From positions 833,730 to 897,729 of the forward strand of contig SJOL01002263.1 in the NCBI GenBank assembly GCA_004794785.1: 64,000 nt of DNA. Direction: 5' to 3'. The notes beneath the pieces were generated by a model that made no database searches, had not been told where the DNA came from, and worked only from the letters and a program-made list of their open reading frames with translations. The stretch is from Opisthorchis felineus (Eukaryota > Platyhelminthes > Trematoda > Opisthorchiida > Opisthorchiidae). Positions 24,365-34,397 of this stretch are shown piece after piece; the first letter of the stretch is position 1; each line of letters starts with the position of its first letter. The position numbers were made by a program, and so were the translations under genes.

Positions 24365-26946
24365 CTTTGTATACAATAAAATAAAATGGGGGTTCAATTA
24401 AACGAGATCATTGCAAATATTTTAATTTTTGAAGCACAAGTGTCTCACCAATGAGATGATTGTAGATAAGCTTGTGATGCAATATTAAAAAAAACATTTC
24501 TCCACATCCGTTTTGTGAAAAGTTTTCACTTATATGGTTGTGCTTCCGTTATTGTGTGACTGGAAATCTCGCGCAAAATCATACTGCAAAATGCATCACA
24601 CATCTAAATCATACATATTGTTTCATGCTATAGTTACATTCATCACCATCGTTGCAAGTGCACTTGTTTTGGAAAACAAAATAAATTTTCAACGGATACT
24701 CAAAATGGTGCCATGGAAAGTTTTGCCCATCATTCAAAGACGCCTTCGTTTCAACTCGTGGTGCTTCCTAAAAAGTTTTATCAGAAGCGTAGAAATGGAC
24801 TATTTTAAGGGGGTATGTCAGCAAGGTAAGCCAAGGCGCGGTCCGATGCCTTGACAGACGAACAATATTGAAAATAGTCGGGCAAATATGAATACACGGC
24901 GGTCTGATATTCCTGTTTGCAGCAAGACCCAGAAATATGCCCGACGCTCAGTCTAATTACGTCACCCAACGGACAGCAGGTGCACACCACACACACCGCA
25001 TTAGAGAAAGTTATGTGAATGGGAATGCAGGCCTCAGTTGAACCGGTTTGCCGGTTACCTAGTTGACTAGTCACAATGATCGGCTGATTCGGCGGGGGCG
25101 CTTTTCGTTACAGTTCGGTGAGTGATTACACAACTGCACCAATGAACGTAGTACTCTACATTCGAGGCTGCCAATACTATCCAGTGGTCAATACATAATT
25201 ATTGTATTTATGGGACTAACTCGAACTATACTACAAAATGGAAATGGCCCAGCGATAACGTATGAGGACCGTTATAAATGATGACAGAAACAAGTAAAAA
25301 TGCAACAACTCACCGTAGGTTCATCAATTTCGTAGTTTGTCAAAGGTGACCGGAATACATATTTGTCAGTGCAACCGGTAGTATACTTTGTTTTCATGAT
25401 GGTCACGTTCGTCGTTCCTTGTTTGACAGGGTGAAACTCCGTGATACATCGTCCAGAGATATCATTCTAGAATGCATGTGGAGTGGAGAAAAACTATTAG
25501 TTTGTATGAAGAAGCGTCCTGTAAAAAGTAATGAGTGTTGCACTGAAGATGAAACTGAACTCAGGATATTGGTTGTGATGACTTACTTCTATTTGACGGA
25601 CGAAGTTGTCTAAAGGTTTTTTAAGCACTCAGCTCAAAAACCAAAAATTCTAACCAGAAACCTATTTGTTGAGATAGAGCTGATAGACGACAATTTTTAG
25701 AATTGCCGGCCGTAAGGCCCGAGCCTCAGTTTGAAACGTTTTAACATACTGAGTAAAGCAGGCCTCTTATCCTGAGAAAATAACTTCCTTTACACCTACC
25801 ATAAGCTACTCAACACTGCTATGTCCCTGAAACTGTTTAGCATGTTGCAACGTCGGCAGTACGGATATGTATTTTTGGGATGACTAATTTCAATGTTTGA
25901 CTTTAGGTCTGCCGCGTTGTTGAGCCAGATAGCTTGCACTTTTAAGTTGCGGGAATTGAAGTGAGCCAAAACGTAACCATCTATGTCTCAGTCAACCGGC
26001 CCAGCTCTAACTACTGTGGTCCGTCTTGCCGTATCACCCAGGCTACATCGGAGTTAGATACAAAAGTCAAGAGGCGGCAGCGAGCGTTGTTGAGCTTCCA
26101 AACGCTACATCATTTAATCAAAGAGTCTACATCATGTGGTCACTGGCTGTACGTTGCTTCTCGGTCTTTCGGAGTAGATTGCCTGGATTAGATTACAAGA
26201 CAAAATATCCCATCATAATCCTCAAAATCTCATTATGCTAGCATATCTTCTGCATAGGTCTTCCCATACTCAAACCTACGACTTTGCTTTTCGAGGGGTC
26301 GGAGAGCAACAAGTGCTAGTCAGAAAATAGTTGAGGTTGACGTCAGTAATGTTATTGATGTCAAAAAATCAACTATAGGGTGTCGTATGAAGTAAACTTC
26401 GTATTGCATTTGTTGATGATAGGAATCAACTATGCTATGTTTGGTATCACAAAACATATTTTGTCTGGTGAAGCATCACGTTTCATGTACATATATCACG
26501 GCCAGATACATTAAGTGAAACGTGTTTGACGTACTTTCTTACTCAATCAGCCTTATGGAGCCATCCAAGTTAGCCCTAAATGAGATTGTTCTGAGAGACA
26601 CTGATGTATACAAGGTTACGGCTCACAGTAAGTACAAACCTATTGGATGAACATGCTGATGAGAATTTTGATACGGTCTTGGAAAATATGAGTCTTTACT
26701 CTCGGTCACGATCAGATGCTTTAGAGTAACCTGTGACAAACGTTTTGTCTGACGTCAAGGCAAGTTACGTAAAAGTCACCAAGGAACTAAGCCAATTTGC
26801 AAGGCTAAAAAAAGAAGAGTATCATTTTCTGAAAGTCACAACAGAAACATAAGACATCATAGGCCAGAAGCGTTTTCCATCTTTGAGTTTCCGGAAGATT
26901 TTGTCCTATTTATCAGGGTAAACTTTAAGTAGTGTCAATTCCGGCT
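24365..26946 (-). other. Intron-like DNA, no recognised gene
   Basis: This lies between candidate exons of the minus-strand gene. The part at 24.8-25.1 kb (GC-richer, with TGC-rich antisense frames) and the overlapping frames at 25.96-26.24 kb look like old repeats. A plus-strand segment at 25431-25530 has acceptor- and donor-like borders but no partner. Nothing else is supportable. Confidence 0.35.
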
Positions 26947-27030
26947 TTTGATCAGGTGGCAGTTAATCTTTTCACCGAGCTTGCAAACATTTTGTCGCCA
27001 AACGGGGCGACACCTTCTGATATGGTGACA
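26947..27030 (+). repeat. Dispersed repeat family A, copy 2
   Basis: Starts TTGATCAGGTGGCAGTTAAT and encodes DQVAVNLFTELANILSPNGA in the same frame as the other copies. A further block of the family (VRHVYGIHETIFM, 27303-27341) lies about 275 bases downstream and matches PRYVGNIHETM after copy 4. Confidence 0.72.
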
Positions 27031-28639
27031 ATTCAGTCGAAAGCTAACAGTACTCATCCACTACGAGTGATCGATTTCGAGATGGGCGTGATCTTGTGCA
27101 ATCCCAAAGAAGCGCACTGTGTTTGGATTTGATAAGCTTAGAGATACTCGGGCCTGCTGCTATCCATTATACAGCCAATGATGTCATTTTCCAAAGTAAA
27201 TCCTTGGCTTAGCGAAAAATCGTTATACTGCTAAAATTTGAACATTTGTTCAAGTACTCTACGGTACTGTATCTCTGAACCGGGAGAGGTAGCTTGCCAA
27301 AAGTCAGGCATGTTTATGGAATTCATGAAACAATATTTATGCTATCAGTCGCTCGGGTGAGAAATAACACCGCGATTGGGGTCATTCAGAGAACAACATC
27401 CCCTTCAGAGGGGAAAAAGTTGAAACCAAGCCATTGTTTCCGAAAGGTCCCCAAAATGGATTCACAGCTAAGCAAAATGTTGGTTTCACGAAAGTAGCTT
27501 CGTCATTCCAAAAGCGGCTACTAGGTTGGACATGCCCTAAGGCAGACGGATAACTAATCGGGAAAATCTCTTTAGACAGCCCCGCTAGACCAGCATTGAT
27601 TGTCGGCTAAAAGGTCTCATCAGTTAGCCGGAGTGTCCAACTTTTATAGTCGATGGGTTGAAGGATTCACATTTAATTTGGTCAGGTTTGGATCTTTGAT
27701 CCTCCGGTTAAGACTGTTTCAGTTGATGATTCCTCTTTGGCGTGATTTGCAAATCTTCTTGGACTGCGTGAGTTCTTTATTCTTACGACAACTAATACAT
27801 AATTCAGACCCAACCCACGTCTTTTTATGCTTCCTCTCCAGTGATAACTGAACACCACCACGTATCAGTTCAACTGATCTGGAACCACTTTCTGCATCCC
27901 CACCAGTTCTGCGCCTTCTATCCTAGTTGCACAGGGGCGTCCGGCAATTTCCATGGTCTCGGCCGTCGGACCGGTTGACATACTTGTGAAGTTCCACATA
28001 AACTCGTTATGTACGCCAGAGCTTTGTGTCCGCTTCACGTGCATGCTACAGCTGGTAACACTGGACGATCCCGAAGCGTTGCAAACATCTATTTGACTGA
28101 AAATAATCGTGCGTTTCTGGCACGGCTTCCCACTGTTATTGCGCCAGGAACTAAAAAACCACCTTTTGTGTGTTTGTGATTCGGATGCACGAAAGAAGGA
28201 ACAGTTGTAAAAGTCACTGGTCAGATGTGCTTAGTTTTTCAAATTTGGCTTTGGACTAGACTCTCCTATAATTACTTTTTCTGTGCATAAATTCGATGAT
28301 AACCTACCAGACCCAAACTGAGTTGGGGCAGTTATTTTCACAGACAGAATTTTTGGCGGCCGTTGCCGACGGCGCTGTGGACAGATTCAAATCCGATCCA
28401 GTCAGTATATGATCTCAGTACAGACCGCCCAAGCCCATAACTAGAGGTTCTACTAGCGATCCCCACAGACTGGCTTATGAGCAGTTTAGAAAGAACATGC
28501 ATTTCGTCGTCTCGAGACCAGGTAAAGGAAAATGTGGGGAAAAGTGATGAAAGAATGAAACATAACGACAAACTGGAATAACCCTATGTTACAACACTAG
28601 GCCATAGTTACAGCTGGAAGAGAGGGAAAGTACAGCAGA
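27031..28639. other. No firmly recognised gene
   Basis: A faint Gypsy-like reverse-transcriptase tail (HQLAGVSNFYSRWVEGF at about 27615) was noticed but cannot be defended. From about 28340 the sequence may already belong to the decayed 5' side of the Penelope-like element that follows. Confidence 0.35.
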
Positions 28640-29520
28640 AAGGCATCTGACAGATTTCAGGAGAGTAAGAAGAGGTATCATAACAGGAGAGATTGAATTC
28701 AACTATTTCGCGCACCTCGCACGTTACGTACCAGAGAGAAAAGTATACGGATCAAATACTGAACTACAACAGTACTCATCCAGTAAACCACAAGGGGAGT
28801 TGCCTCCAAACTCTGTTTAAGAGGGCGAAGACAAACTGCAGCACCACAGAATTACAGAAGAAGGATGAAAACTACCTACTGAGAGTGTTCCAGAACAATG
28901 GATACCCAAAGAATTTTATCAAGAGAAGCCGGAAGAATAAGTCATCCCAACAAAAACAACAGCAAGGAAAAGTGACCAGGCGGGTAGCTCTACCTTACGT
29001 CGAGAATATATATGAACTCACAACCAGATTAGCTTAAAAAGGGATCCTCGTAACTCACAAACCGAGTGCCACTTTAGGGAAACTGATCTGACGACCGAAG
29101 GTCAAATAATAAAAAAACAAAAACAGTATAAAAATGGGGTATGCCAATTTAACTGCAGCAATTGCACTGAAAACTACTTTGGATAAGATGGGAGGAAATT
29201 GTGCACATGAATAAAGGATCAAAATGCGGCGGTCAGGAGGCATGGCCTCCTACTCATGATATCCATATACGAAGACAAAAAAAGGCCACAAATTCAATCT
29301 GGAAAACGCAAAAGTTTTGGCGCACTGAGACACGGAAGTTAATTTTTGGACTCAGAGTACTTCACGGCGGATTCGATCAACCCATGCAATTTACGCACCA
29401 CTACGTGCAAAGGACCAACATCTCAACCGGAATACTCAAGAAGAGCCGAATATGGGATTCGCAAACCAAGAGACAAGCAACTCCTTGGAGTCGGATCAAC
29501 AAGTCACAAGCCCTAACCTA
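28640..29520 (+). mobile_element. Penelope-like element: RT C-terminus plus GIY-YIG endonuclease
   Basis: A 114-codon frame (28693-29037) gives YTDQILNYNSTHPVNHKGSC, LQTLFKRAKTNCSTTELQKK, ENYLLRVFQNNGYPKNFIKR and RVALPYVENIYELTTRLA. These are the Y-x-x-Y-x-S-x-HP-x-x-x-K, E-x-x-L-x-x-x-x-x-NGYP and LPYV-x-x-x-xE blocks that mark the end of Penelope-like reverse transcriptases. From about 29131, past stops, comes NGVCQFNCSNCTENYFG with the C-x-x-x-C-x-x-C cluster and the degraded YIG of the GIY-YIG nuclease, then QNAAVRRHG. The stop at 29038 and later stops make it non-functional. It is inside the large intron of the minus-strand gene and antisense to it. It is the best-preserved mobile element in the window. 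Confidence 0.85.
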
Positions 29521-30551
29521 GAGGGGCCAAGGACTGCGGTCACTCCACCGTTGTCTAGAGTACGAGAGCAGGAGAGGCCAACATCAAAGGTCACGTGGTC
29601 ATCGATCAATCAGGACATAGGATAACAGAGCAACCAATGGAACGGTCCGACCGAAAAACTAATCATGATCGGAGGTCATCCCAGGCTGGCAGCACGGATA
29701 TTAACACACACGCAACACTACGCAACGCACAACCATCGACCCATGGCAACGCTCCACTAGGCCCCTTAACAAAGCACTGATGACGTCACCTCGATTGGTG
29801 ATGGAACGTTTGCAATCAGACTGTCCAGCTCAGAGAACAAACCAGCCACCATCTACGCTATCTGAGCTACCAAAATTCCCTTCTATGGAGAAAGGTATAT
29901 CAGTCGAACAATCAGGCAGTTATCCAAACAAATTTCCGAATACATTCCACTAGGTTTTCATCAAGGGCAAAAACGTGCCAATAACAGCCTAATTCTAGCC
30001 CACCTACGAGGAAGAGGACATTGTCACGGCCTATAAATTTGTCCATGAAGTCCGATCAAGGTTGTTGGGCTCAACTCGGACCAGAATTTTAGCCACCACC
30101 GTAGCCATTGGTTTACGTATTTACAAGCCCCGAATTTGCATTCAGAGACGCCCTCTACAAACAGCTACAATCACGAGGCAAGAAAATAACGCCTGAATTG
30201 TAAGGTCAATTCAATTACCGTGTTATTACGGACGAACACTTCGAAACTTTAGTATTGGTCTTTAACTTGACAGCTACCAGTTGAGTTTCCCGATTTATCT
30301 GTTCAATATGTATGTCTGACCTAGCCGAAGAGATATCGAAAGGGTTAACTTAGCTCAAACTCTAACGATCTTAATACACGAGTGTATCGGAGGGGGGCTG
30401 TGTATACAAAGCCAACCATAGTTATTGGCAAACATAACCAGCATAATACTCAGATTTTGATGGATTAGACAGGTTGATGGAGCTAAGTCACTCACTCTCA
30501 CAAGTGTAATATCACTGGAATTTGCCCAGTTATTCGTTTAGTTCAGTGCAT
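29521..30551. other. No recognised gene
   Basis: This is flanking DNA downstream of the Penelope-like fragment, possibly the element's tail to about 29.8 kb. The frames are short and lack family motifs. Confidence 0.35.
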
Positions 30552-30768
30552 TTTGCCATTGAATTGGTGTTTGATCACGTCGCCGTTGATCTTTTCGCAC
30601 AGTTTAGCAGTTAGCTTGTAAACGCTTCGTCACCGATCGAGGTGGCATCATCAGTGCGCGAATGATGAATGGATAAGACGTGTGCTAGAATGGTGTCGAA
30701 AGGTCTACAAACTAACTACGCAGGTCGGCAAACAGATCAACAGTCATCTGATTGACCAATGAAAGCCC
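30552..30768. repeat. Palindromic pair of repeat family A (copy 3 plus inverted copy)
   Basis: The left arm at 30571-30660 reads TTGATCACGTCGCCGTTGAT onwards and ends CATCATCAGTGCGCG. The right arm at 30721-30765, on the minus strand, reads ATTGGTCAATCAGATGACTG and then TTGATCTGTTTGCCGACCTG. The two face each other across about 60 bases, so the block could fold as a long imperfect hairpin. It could be a MITE-like element with inverted termini, or the result of two independent insertions. Confidence 0.6.
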
Positions 30769-30867
30769 CAGGACTACCGTTATTGCAGTGCATTGCCCCG
30801 TGATTATAGAGGTACATGCGCTGGAATTTTCACAAACTTATTTTATTCATGCAGTCGTCGGTTATTT

Positions 30868-30985
30868 TTATTCATAAATCGTGTAGTGAGGTTCAGCTGG
30901 AAACTTCTCATACTTGGCATTTTCTGTTCCAAAAACTGATATCATTTCTGCCGAAGAAATTGGAACGTCCTCCCAGGCACCCTTG
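30868..30985 (-). CDS. Candidate exon, possible lipid-transfer-protein barrel segment
   Basis: After an acceptor (GGTAAAAGTACAG) the minus strand reads KGAWEDVPISSAEMISVFGT, ENAKYEKFPAEPHYTIYE, then TAA. VFG-T-E-N-A-K-Y recalls the V-x-G-x-C-x-x-x-Y signature that follows the NIKRG region in large lipid transfer proteins, except that the cysteine is Glu. The segment lies where that piece should be, between exons A (31997) and B (24364). It needs a GTATGA donor within it (CCAA/GTATGA) to avoid the stop, giving a 68-base exon from 30981 if GG follows the second AG. Alternatively, it is a terminal exon with AATAAA-like sequence after the stop. It may be chance. Confidence 0.25.
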
Positions 30986-31996
30986 CTGTACTTTTACCAA
31001 CAATAGATTAAGACAAATCTAATGTGAACTTTCAACAAATGAGTGTTCACAGCTTCCTGATGGCCAACTGTTTTCCTCATTGATAATTCCCGAAACCAAA
31101 AATAGGGCAGTCACGGTCATATCCACTGAAAGACTGGTGAGATTATTGCTGACAGTGATTCCCAGTAAATATCATAATTGTGATTTTTTTTGCTGAGCAC
31201 TACCCTGTGATGAATCATCTCTGCACAAATGACTAAAGTTATGACGTTCTCTTATCTATGGCAGTCAAGTATCAGTAAGTACAGCCGGCGCTTCTGCATT
31301 TATCAACTAATTTTCTCTTGTTTAATTCTTTAATGGTTTCAAGCTTCGCGTGTTAGACGTAGTTTTGGAATAGCGTTTCCAAATACGTGTATCACGAATG
31401 ACAGGACACTTCTAGAGACGCGTAGTAACGGCTGCCTTCCCACTTACTGGGCGGATGTTCTACCGACAAAGCTTCCAGTGACCCTCTCTCTCTGCAATCA
31501 GATTTCACGACGGATTCGTCACACCTTTGCCTAATGGTGACTGGCACTCATCAGCGCCATTAGTGGGCCTCCGGGCCATCAAGGGCCAGACGCTGACACC
31601 ATTCAGATGCACAGTTTCGATGTAAACATACATGAGCAACTGATGGGTCTTGAAATGAGAAATTGAATGATGCGTAGCATATCCGTCTCCCATGAGAGTC
31701 TTCTCTTTTATCCTACGTGTACTTAGATTTCGCACCCCAAGGCTCAATCGTCTTCTGCTTGTTGAGAATAATCACAATTTAACATTTCATGAAAATCTTG
31801 TTTCGACCGACTGGGAGTGCGTGAACGTTCACGGCCTCACCTCAACCGATGGTCAGCACTAAAATTACGTCTGATACTTGGTTCATACCAAGTGATGTTG
31901 ATTCTAAGTGATGTTGTCTGGGAATTTCCCCTTAGGATAAATAATCAACGCGGAAGTGGATGATAATCGTATTTTACAGCATTTACGGAAACTCAC
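30986..31996 (-). other. Intron-like DNA
   Basis: An 80-codon antisense frame at 31505-31747 has no family motif. This is the putative intron downstream of exon A. Confidence 0.35.
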
Positions 31997-32233
31997 CTCG
32001 ATGGTGTAAGTGGGAAGCTCCAGGCTGTCAATCGATAGTTGCAAATGTGACAAGATAGCACGTTTCAAATTCGAAAGCTGTGTGCTGTCCTCATCATGCA
32101 TCCAAACCTTTTGTATCCGTCCATTATCGTAGCAAAACTGCACGGCTTTGTCGCTAGCGTAGTCTAATGGTGAAGCATACTGGACGTCTTCGCCTTCGTA
32201 ACTGACTTGTGATTTTTCACGCACCTCCATGAG
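31997..32233 (-). CDS. Large lipid transfer protein, exon A (N-terminal barrel with NIKRG-like motif)
   Basis: This exon encodes LMEVREKSQVSYEGEDVQYA, SPLDYASDKAVQFCYDNGRI, QKVWMHDEDSTQLSNLKRAI, LSHLQLSIDSLELPTYTIE. NGRI-x-KVW followed 13 residues later by NLKRAILSHLQL is the family hallmark G-x-I-x-x-v...NIKRGILS-x-LQL of the vitellogenin/apoB/MTP N-terminal lipoprotein domain. The donor (ATCGAG/GTGAGT) is consensus and the exon ends in phase 0. The 5' border is taken at GACCACGCAG after a T-rich tract. A second acceptor at AATCACAAGTCAG would give a shorter exon in phase with the candidate first exon. The protein would bind and transfer lipid in the ER or form a secreted lipoprotein. The subclass (MTP, apolipophorin or vitellogenin) is not resolved. 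Confidence 0.7.
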
Positions 32234-33208
32234 CTGCGTGGTCAGTAAACCAATGATATATGAGTGCACATGCAAAACCAGAGGAAGAAAAAAGACCCGG
32301 TTGATATCGTGGGAAATCATTTTAACCAAAAACCACATTCTAAGGTGTGCAGTGTACGAGGATAGGTAGAGGGAAACTGGTCCAAATCAACCTGCATGGA
32401 ATTTTGTGTGAGGTTAGTCCGTCTTTCAGACTATGTCTAGTATATTTTTGATCGTATCCTTCATTCATTTACCTCCAACTATCTTCATTTTTGCAAACAG
32501 TAAATGAATCTACTTGAGGATATGGCTGATATCTTTTTTTTGGCAGGCTTTTTAGGTGCTCTGAACTGTTTCGTTTCTGCAGGCTTTTGGACAACTCATA
32601 CTCAATCTATCCGTACTGAATGGCATGAATAACATCCGAAAATCCGGTTGGAGAACCTAATTAAACCTTGGATGCAAACCAAATCTGTAAAGCTCCCCTA
32701 AAGCTTGACCAGTTTCTGGAACGTATCCTCCCACCCTTGGTGCAGTAATCGGTCTAGCATGTTTGTGCTGCCTTGTTTTCAATTAAAATAAGGTTATCTT
32801 ATAAAATTACTACAGAAAATAACATGCTATTTATAACTGCCACCGGAATCAACATTTCATTCAAACCCAGTTTCCAAAATTCATTTGTTGGTACAGAAAT
32901 GTCAAATTTTGAGTGGTGCAAGCTGTTCGCATTACAGCTAAAATTATTTCTTATGAAACACAATAGTCCCGGTCCAATTCATGAAGTTTGATTTGTCAAA
33001 ATCAGTTTATCGAAATTTCATTTCAACTATTTACAGTTCACTGCTTTACATTTCACTGACGTCATTTGTCGAGCTTCCAATTTATCCGTGACCACAGTGG
33101 AAAGAAATTACACTTTCAGAATACAAACTTTTTTCATTCTCCATCAGTTTTCTTAGTAACGTCACTACTAAAAATTGGGCAAATAACAGGGTAACTAATC
33201 ATCTCTAC
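32234..33208 (-). other. Putative intron 1 of the lipid-transfer-protein gene
   Basis: The T- and C-rich tract at the acceptor side (minus strand, 32240-32320) looks like a normal polypyrimidine region. The open frame of exon A continues through it, so a longer first exon starting at 32338 cannot be excluded. Confidence 0.4.
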
Positions 33209-33384
33209 TTATTGAAACAATTCCGATGTATAGACAATATGCCATGAATATCAGCACAGTCTGTCGATAGTGGAGAGAGACCGTTGAAAGAAATCACAGC
33301 AGAATAAACACAAAATTCAAAGCGCAAGTAAGCCATTCTGGTAACACCATTGGAGACAAGATTCAATTGCAGCAAATACAGCAT
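33209..33384 (-). CDS. Candidate first coding exon of the lipid transfer protein
   Basis: An ATG at 33384 opens MLYLLQLNLVSNGVTRMAYL, then RFEFCVYSAVISFNGLSPLS, TDCADIHGILSIHRNCFN, up to a donor-like AA/GTAGAG. The first 15 residues could be a weak signal peptide. The next 35 resemble the Y-x-Y-x-Y...S-x-V-x-x...G-x-x-I start of the lipoprotein N-terminal domain. The phase (two bases left) fits the alternative acceptor of exon A that begins with T before TAC GAA, giving Asn. The region directly upstream shows no clear promoter element. The signal sequence is short and the match loose, so this is a reasoned guess at the 5' end. Confidence 0.33.
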
Positions 33385-33740
33385 CTGAATTAGCACCACT
33401 CATGTTTGAGCAGACCTCCTCTTGTTTTGGTGCAATGTTTTCGGGTAATTTACGCCAAATGGAGAAAGAACTGGATCCCAGTTCCTCTCTTATTACAGCT
33501 CATTAACAGTATATTTGGTTGGTCGTGTCGGTTTTGAACCTTAGTTATCTAGCTTATGACTAATAAGAAGTTGTCCAGCAGCTTTCCTTGATACTATCTG
33601 ACAGAATTTCCAACAGGTACAGCAGTCAGTCGGCACAACCAGGACAGCTCGTCGTTCAACAAGCTTGGCATATCTGTTCACATGCCCCAAGCATGAACAA
33701 GTCCTCCTCTCCAGAGCTGACAATTCAGGCTTGTCTAAAT

Positions 33741-33815
33741 GCGCTTTTGGGGTGTTGGCGGCATGCATACCGGGTACCTGGGGTTCGAATCCCAGCACGG
33801 ACAAGGAAATAGAAC
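33741..33815 (+). repeat. tRNA-like SINE head with intact T arm
   Basis: CTGGGGTTCGAATCCCAG forms a perfect 5-bp stem around GTTCGAAT, the canonical tRNA B box and T arm. The 5' half (A box and D arm) is not recognisable, so this is a relic of a tRNA-derived SINE. It points along the plus strand towards the direct repeat that starts 46 bases later. Confidence 0.5.
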
Positions 33816-33860
33816 ACGAATGTGGCCCACTAAGGGCAAACATCTAGTGCAGTGAAAGCT

Positions 33861-34004
33861 TGATCGCAAAAGAAAGCATGGAATTATAAAGTCGCTGAAG
33901 TGGCTTGTTCATACAAGTGCCTCACGTGGCACAGTTAGACTACGGCACTATCCAACGTATCCCGTGGCTTAACCCTGCTAACAACGCTCCTGGATATTTT
34001 TTAG
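33861..34004 (+). repeat. Direct repeat, first copy
   Basis: Begins TGATCGCAAAAGAAAGCATG and ends TGGATATTTTTTAG. It is repeated at 34268 with only a few substitutions and one 15-base length difference. Confidence 0.95.
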
Positions 34005-34267
34005 TTGCGCACCGCTGATGACTGCCAATAAGGGTGAAACAGCTTCATGGCTTTCGTCATGGGCTGACTCTACTTTCAGGAAGGAATCTCGGTTAAAATT
34101 CCTAGCAGAATTACAGCAGTGCTTTTTATGTTTGGCAAAGCAGATACATGGCTAATGATCCCATATTGTTACCAAGAACACAAAACGACGAGCGTTCATC
34201 TTTTTTGGAGGAGCTTGTCTTCAGGCCAACACGTATCCAGCGGCTGAGTAGTTCATATTGGTTAGTT

Positions 34268-34397
34268 TGATCGCAAAAGAAAGCATGGAATTATAAAGTC
34301 GCTGAAGTGGCTTGTTCATACAAGTGCCTCACATGGCACAGTTAGACTACGGCACTATCCAGCGTATCTGCGTGGCCTAACCCTGGATATTTTTTAG
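34268..34397 (+). repeat. Direct repeat, second copy
   Basis: Nearly identical to 33861-34004. It lacks about 15 bases where the first copy reads CCTGCTAACAACGCTCCTGG, leaving a single CCTGG, and has one extra base nearby. The unit spacing is 407 bases. Confidence 0.95.

Noticed and set aside
27600..27851. HQLAGVSNFYSRWVEGF, resembling the FLGLVNYYRRF tail of Gypsy reverse transcriptase
   Set aside because: A single short match, with no other polymerase, RNase H or integrase block around it.
33741..33815. Functional tRNA gene
   Set aside because: Only the T arm is intact. No acceptor stem or D arm pairs with it.
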